Shown piece after piece: positions 61,570-64,000 of a stretch of 64,000 nucleotides of DNA. The notes beneath the pieces were generated by a model. The model saw only the letters and a program-made list of their open reading frames with translations. It did not search any database and was not told the DNA's origin. Position numbers and translations under genes: made by a program. Origin of the DNA: JALEFZ01 sp039817415 (GTDB taxonomy: Bacteria > Bacteroidota > Bacteroidia > J057); assembly GCA_039817415.1 (NCBI GenBank), contig JBCBVV010000003.1:1-64000 (forward strand), read 5' to 3'. Position 1 is the stretch's first letter. Each line of letters begins with the position of its first letter.

Positions 61570-61606
61570 AACAGCCTTCTCCTTTAGGGAGGAGGTTGTT
61601 TTTTTT
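61570..61606 (+). terminator. Terminator after gyrB
   Basis: AACAGCCTTCTCC pairs with GGAGGAGGTTGTT over 13 bp with two G-T pairs, followed by eight T. The stem is perfect in the plus-strand transcript. Confidence 0.92.
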
Positions 61607-61711
61607 GTTCATACATGTAATCAGCTGACTCCAAACGTCCCTCCTATACCCATTTCCCTTGTTCCTGATGCGGCTGGAAGCTTAGACTTCTAACCAAATC
61701 AATCAAATACC

Positions 61712-63808
61712 ATGAAAAAAATCTTTAGGATTAGCATGATGCTTTCATGTGCTTTCCTGCTCCAATCGTGCACCGTTAAAGAAAATTTAGAAGATATCAC
61801 AGCTCATGCAGCCGAGATATTAGAGAATCTTGCCAGCCTCACCCAGACCGTAGATTCCAAGGTAGAAACTGGTCAATTGTCTAAAGAATTAGGCGATCTG
61901 CTGGACGATAGAATTGAAAACCTGAGTCAAACCATAGAGGATCTTATGGTAGATGGTGGGGGATTCGTTTTTGATGAGGTAAACGGCACCATTGACAATA
62001 CATTCGACAATGTTCAGGATCTCGTTGATGACCTGAATGAAAAAATTCTCTTGGGCTCTCTACCCTATAACATTCAATTGTTGTCAAATGAATTGCTCAT
62101 TCAGTCCAATTCCATCGCCTCTCATGCCAGTGATCTGATCAACCTGACTTTTGGCAATACCTCAATCTTAATCTCACAAGCCACCAATGCGCTTCTCACC
62201 ACCATCGCCTGGGTTATTTTTGGGGTAGGCTTATTACTCATTATCCTAGTACTGGTAATCTTTGGATCGCGGATGAACCGTGGGGTACTAAGTTTTGTGA
62301 TTGTATTGACCTCTATTTTCATGGTGGTCCCAATCGCCTTCTTATTCATTCCACCTGTAAAAGGGCTTGTCTTAAAATCTTTGGATGTAGGAGAGGAAAT
62401 CGTAGCCAGAAGCTTGCAACCGAAGCTATTGGGCATGCGTCCAGCTCAGTTTGAAATGGGAACAGATCGAAAAATCACCCTCTTTGGAACCCATTTGGAT
62501 AACTTGAGCTTGGATAGTATTCAGATCGGCCTGTATCAGTCGGGAAATAAGAAGGTTACCTTCAGCAAAAACTCTATCAAGGTCATGACCAATAATAAGA
62601 TCGTGATCAGCGACTTTGCCAAATCAAATCTCAACTGGGGCGTTTACCGATATGCTAAATTCAATGAAAACTATCTCAAGCTGACCAATAAGGTGCTTCC
62701 TACTACCTATAAAACCTATGCGATCAATGAAAACCTTCTTCGATTTGGAACAAGGAATCAGATCAAAATGACGAAGGTTGGGACGACCATTCAAATTGGA
62801 GATTACATCAAACCAGACGTGGTCATTAAGCCTGGTAGGTTTGTTCAACCTGTGCAGCCTAAAAGCCTACAATCAAATCAACGTCTTAGCCAACAAAGCA
62901 ATATTCCTATAAAAGCTTCTGTATTGAAGAATCTGATGAAGAGGCGCTACAACATTGCAGAAGGTGATTATGAGTTGAGACTCTATAAAATGGGGGCTGC
63001 AGAGGCCATCAAGGATGTCCAGCATTTGGTCATTTCTTACCCTCCCCCACCTCCTCCCAAACCTGATGTATTCCCTATTGAGGTGAAATGGGCAAATGGA
63101 AACCCTGTAAAAGGAGAAAAGGCTAGAGTCCGTGTGAAACTAGGTGTGATACACGGTGAAGAGGCCAATAGCAACATCAAAATCGTTCTTAGCTCAACCG
63201 CTAGCTTGGGTAGGTTACCTGAATTTACCGTCAGCAAAGAAAAGTTGAAGGCAGCCACCAATGGTTTTATCACCTTAACTTCGAGAGAGTTTACGGTCAA
63301 TCAAGCCGGAGCATTCAATGTCAAAGCCATCGTTGATGCCCAGAGTCAATTGTCGGAATCAAATGAGGCAAATAACGAAAAAATCCAGTCTTTGAAAGTA
63401 CGGGATTATTCCTTCCAGGCAACTGTAAGCTTGGATAAGTTTGTTTCTACCAAGAATTTCGATAGTTGGCCTTCCAATCCTGATGACTACAGAATTGATA
63501 TCACCACCTCAGTTCCTGGCCATCCTTCATGGAAAGTCGACTACAACAAAGGGGGAGAGCCCAATCAGATGTATAGCATCAACAAAAGCCGGACCTTTAG
63601 CAACCTACCAGAAGGGTCAATTATCTCTATTCATGTTTCTGGGAAAGAAGCTGATAGCGGGGCAAATGGCGGAGACGATCAGATGGGCAGTAAGACGATG
63701 CCACATCCACTTTCTAATCAAACTAATGGATCAATTCCCGTCAAGGTAGAAGCCACACACTTCTTTGTTACGGGTATGATTACCTATAAAAAGGTGATCA
63801 AGAATTAA
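61712..63808 (+). CDS. Large lipoprotein with two internal membrane helices, function unknown
   Basis: A 698-residue protein. The lipobox is LLQSC with the lipidated C20. Residues ~25-150 are helical and acidic with repeated L/I/N patterns (amphipathic or coiled coil). Two hydrophobic helices follow (ALLTTIAWVIFGVGLLLIIL and VLSFVIVLTSIFMVVPIAFL, ~153-215), unusual for a lipoprotein. The second half is beta-rich: an IPT-like part (MRPAQFEMGTDRKITLFGTHL), then a proline run PPPPPPKP (~446-453), and then a CARDB-like strand set (GAFNVKAIVDAQSQLSESNEANNEK), ending in a further beta domain. It is probably membrane-bound with most of its mass in the periplasm or outside. I do not recognise the family. 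It is followed by a strong terminator. Confidence 0.65.
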   Translation: MKKIFRISMMLSCAFLLQSCTVKENLEDITAHAAEILENLASLTQTVDSKVETGQLSKELGDLLDDRIENLSQTIEDLMVDGGGFVFDEVNGTIDNTFDNVQDLVDDLNEKILLGSLPYNIQLLSNELLIQSNSIASHASDLINLTFGNTSILISQATNALLTTIAWVIFGVGLLLIILVLVIFGSRMNRGVLSFVIVLTSIFMVVPIAFLFIPPVKGLVLKSLDVGEEIVARSLQPKLLGMRPAQFEMGTDRKITLFGTHLDNLSLDSIQIGLYQSGNKKVTFSKNSIKVMTNNKIVISDFAKSNLNWGVYRYAKFNENYLKLTNKVLPTTYKTYAINENLLRFGTRNQIKMTKVGTTIQIGDYIKPDVVIKPGRFVQPVQPKSLQSNQRLSQQSNIPIKASVLKNLMKRRYNIAEGDYELRLYKMGAAEAIKDVQHLVISYPPPPPPKPDVFPIEVKWANGNPVKGEKARVRVKLGVIHGEEANSNIKIVLSSTASLGRLPEFTVSKEKLKAATNGFITLTSREFTVNQAGAFNVKAIVDAQSQLSESNEANNEKIQSLKVRDYSFQATVSLDKFVSTKNFDSWPSNPDDYRIDITTSVPGHPSWKVDYNKGGEPNQMYSINKSRTFSNLPEGSIISIHVSGKEADSGANGGDDQMGSKTMPHPLSNQTNGSIPVKVEATHFFVTGMITYKKVIKN

Positions 63809-63841
63809 CATCCCAAGGCTCTGTTAACAATCGTCTACATG

Positions 63842-63875
63842 AAAAAGGCTGCTCCATTTTGGGGCAGCCTTTTTC
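63842..63875. terminator. Bidirectional terminator
   Basis: AAAAAGGCTGC-CC and GG-GCAGCCTTTTT form a long stem around ATTTT with A and T runs on the two sides. It serves both the lipoprotein gene and the converging acyl-CoA dehydrogenase gene. Confidence 0.93.
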
Positions 63876-63894
63876 TTATCTATACGATTTGAGT

Positions 63895-64000
63895 TTAAGC
63901 TTTCACGCCTTGTCTAGCAAGGTTTCTAGCGATCACCATTTTCTGGATTTCTGATGTTCCTTCATAAATTTCTGTGATCTTCGCATCACGCAAGAATCTC
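63895..64000 (-). CDS. Acyl-CoA dehydrogenase, C-terminal end only
   Basis: The last 34 codons of a minus-strand gene are visible, ending at TAA 63897-63895; the rest lies outside the window. The translation AKITEIYEGTSEIQKMVIAR followed by NLARQGVKA is the C-terminal signature of acyl-CoA dehydrogenases, including the catalytic-site IYEGTSEIQ block that contacts FAD and substrate. The specific chain-length class cannot be told from this fragment. Confidence 0.9.
   Translation of the reverse strand, partial: RFLRDAKITEIYEGTSEIQKMVIARNLARQGVKA

Overview
The window looks like a chromosomal segment of a Bacteroidota bacterium, most likely a free-living aerobic member of the Cytophagales/Saprospirales side of the phylum. 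The evidence is the large number of secreted proteins ending in type IX secretion (T9SS) sorting domains, a TonB-dependent receptor with an N-terminal carboxypeptidase-regulatory-like domain, promoters with the TAnnTTTG -7 element, a carbamoyl-phosphate synthase large chain without its C-terminal regulatory domain, bacillithiol synthesis (bshB1), and a fused acyltransferase of the aminoacyl-lipid type. Core genes (gyrB, metH, carB, queA, ispD, rseP, ccmBCDEF) are intact. I see no tRNA or rRNA, no insertion sequence, no prophage and no CRISPR array.

Layout. 1-7.9 kb: end of an Omp28-like protein, site-2 protease RseP, two T9SS-exported proteins (one a parallel beta-helix) and bshB1. 8.0-14.2 kb (minus): a T9SS protein made of two ungapped copies of a ~446-residue domain, downstream of a TonB-dependent receptor; a terminator hairpin lies between them and tandem TTAA-type direct repeats lie upstream. 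14.5-20.6 kb: a small exported coiled-coil protein, a subtilase coupled to a small lipoprotein, msrB, an epoxide-hydrolase-like enzyme and a penicillin-acylase-family enzyme. 20.9-24.8 kb: a soluble multi-PAS histidine kinase and a nitrilase. 24.9-30.3 kb (minus): cytochrome c maturation genes ccmB, C, D, E, F. 30.6-35.5 kb: a membrane histidine kinase, an ankyrin-like protein, a DinB-fold protein, a small exported protein, ispD and queA. 35.8-42.3 kb (plus): an outer-membrane-type protein, carB, and a two-gene unit pairing a glutamate-cysteine-ligase-like/CBS fusion with an aspartoacylase-like hydrolase. 42.4-59.2 kb is entirely minus strand: two very large quinoprotein/diheme/PA14/T9SS proteins separated by a TetR regulator, then metH, an SPFH protein and a PlsC-GNAT fusion. 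59.4-63.8 kb (plus): an inverted pair of DnaA-box-like sites, gyrB, and a large lipoprotein of unknown role. The window ends inside an acyl-CoA dehydrogenase gene.

How the parts fit. The ccm genes would load heme onto c-type proteins such as the two large exported diheme quinoproteins, each of which carries two CXXCH motifs. BshB1, and possibly the DinB-fold protein, point to bacillithiol as the low-molecular-weight thiol, which makes the glutamate-cysteine-ligase-like fusion unlikely to serve ordinary glutathione synthesis. The items most worth following are that fusion operon, the exported quinoprotein-cytochromes and their regulatory region, the duplicated beta-helix protein with its receptor, the CcmE whose heme-binding His/Tyr pair is replaced by Cys/Phe, and the DnaA-box pair in front of gyrB at a change of gene polarity. 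All family assignments were made by reading translations; no database search was run.
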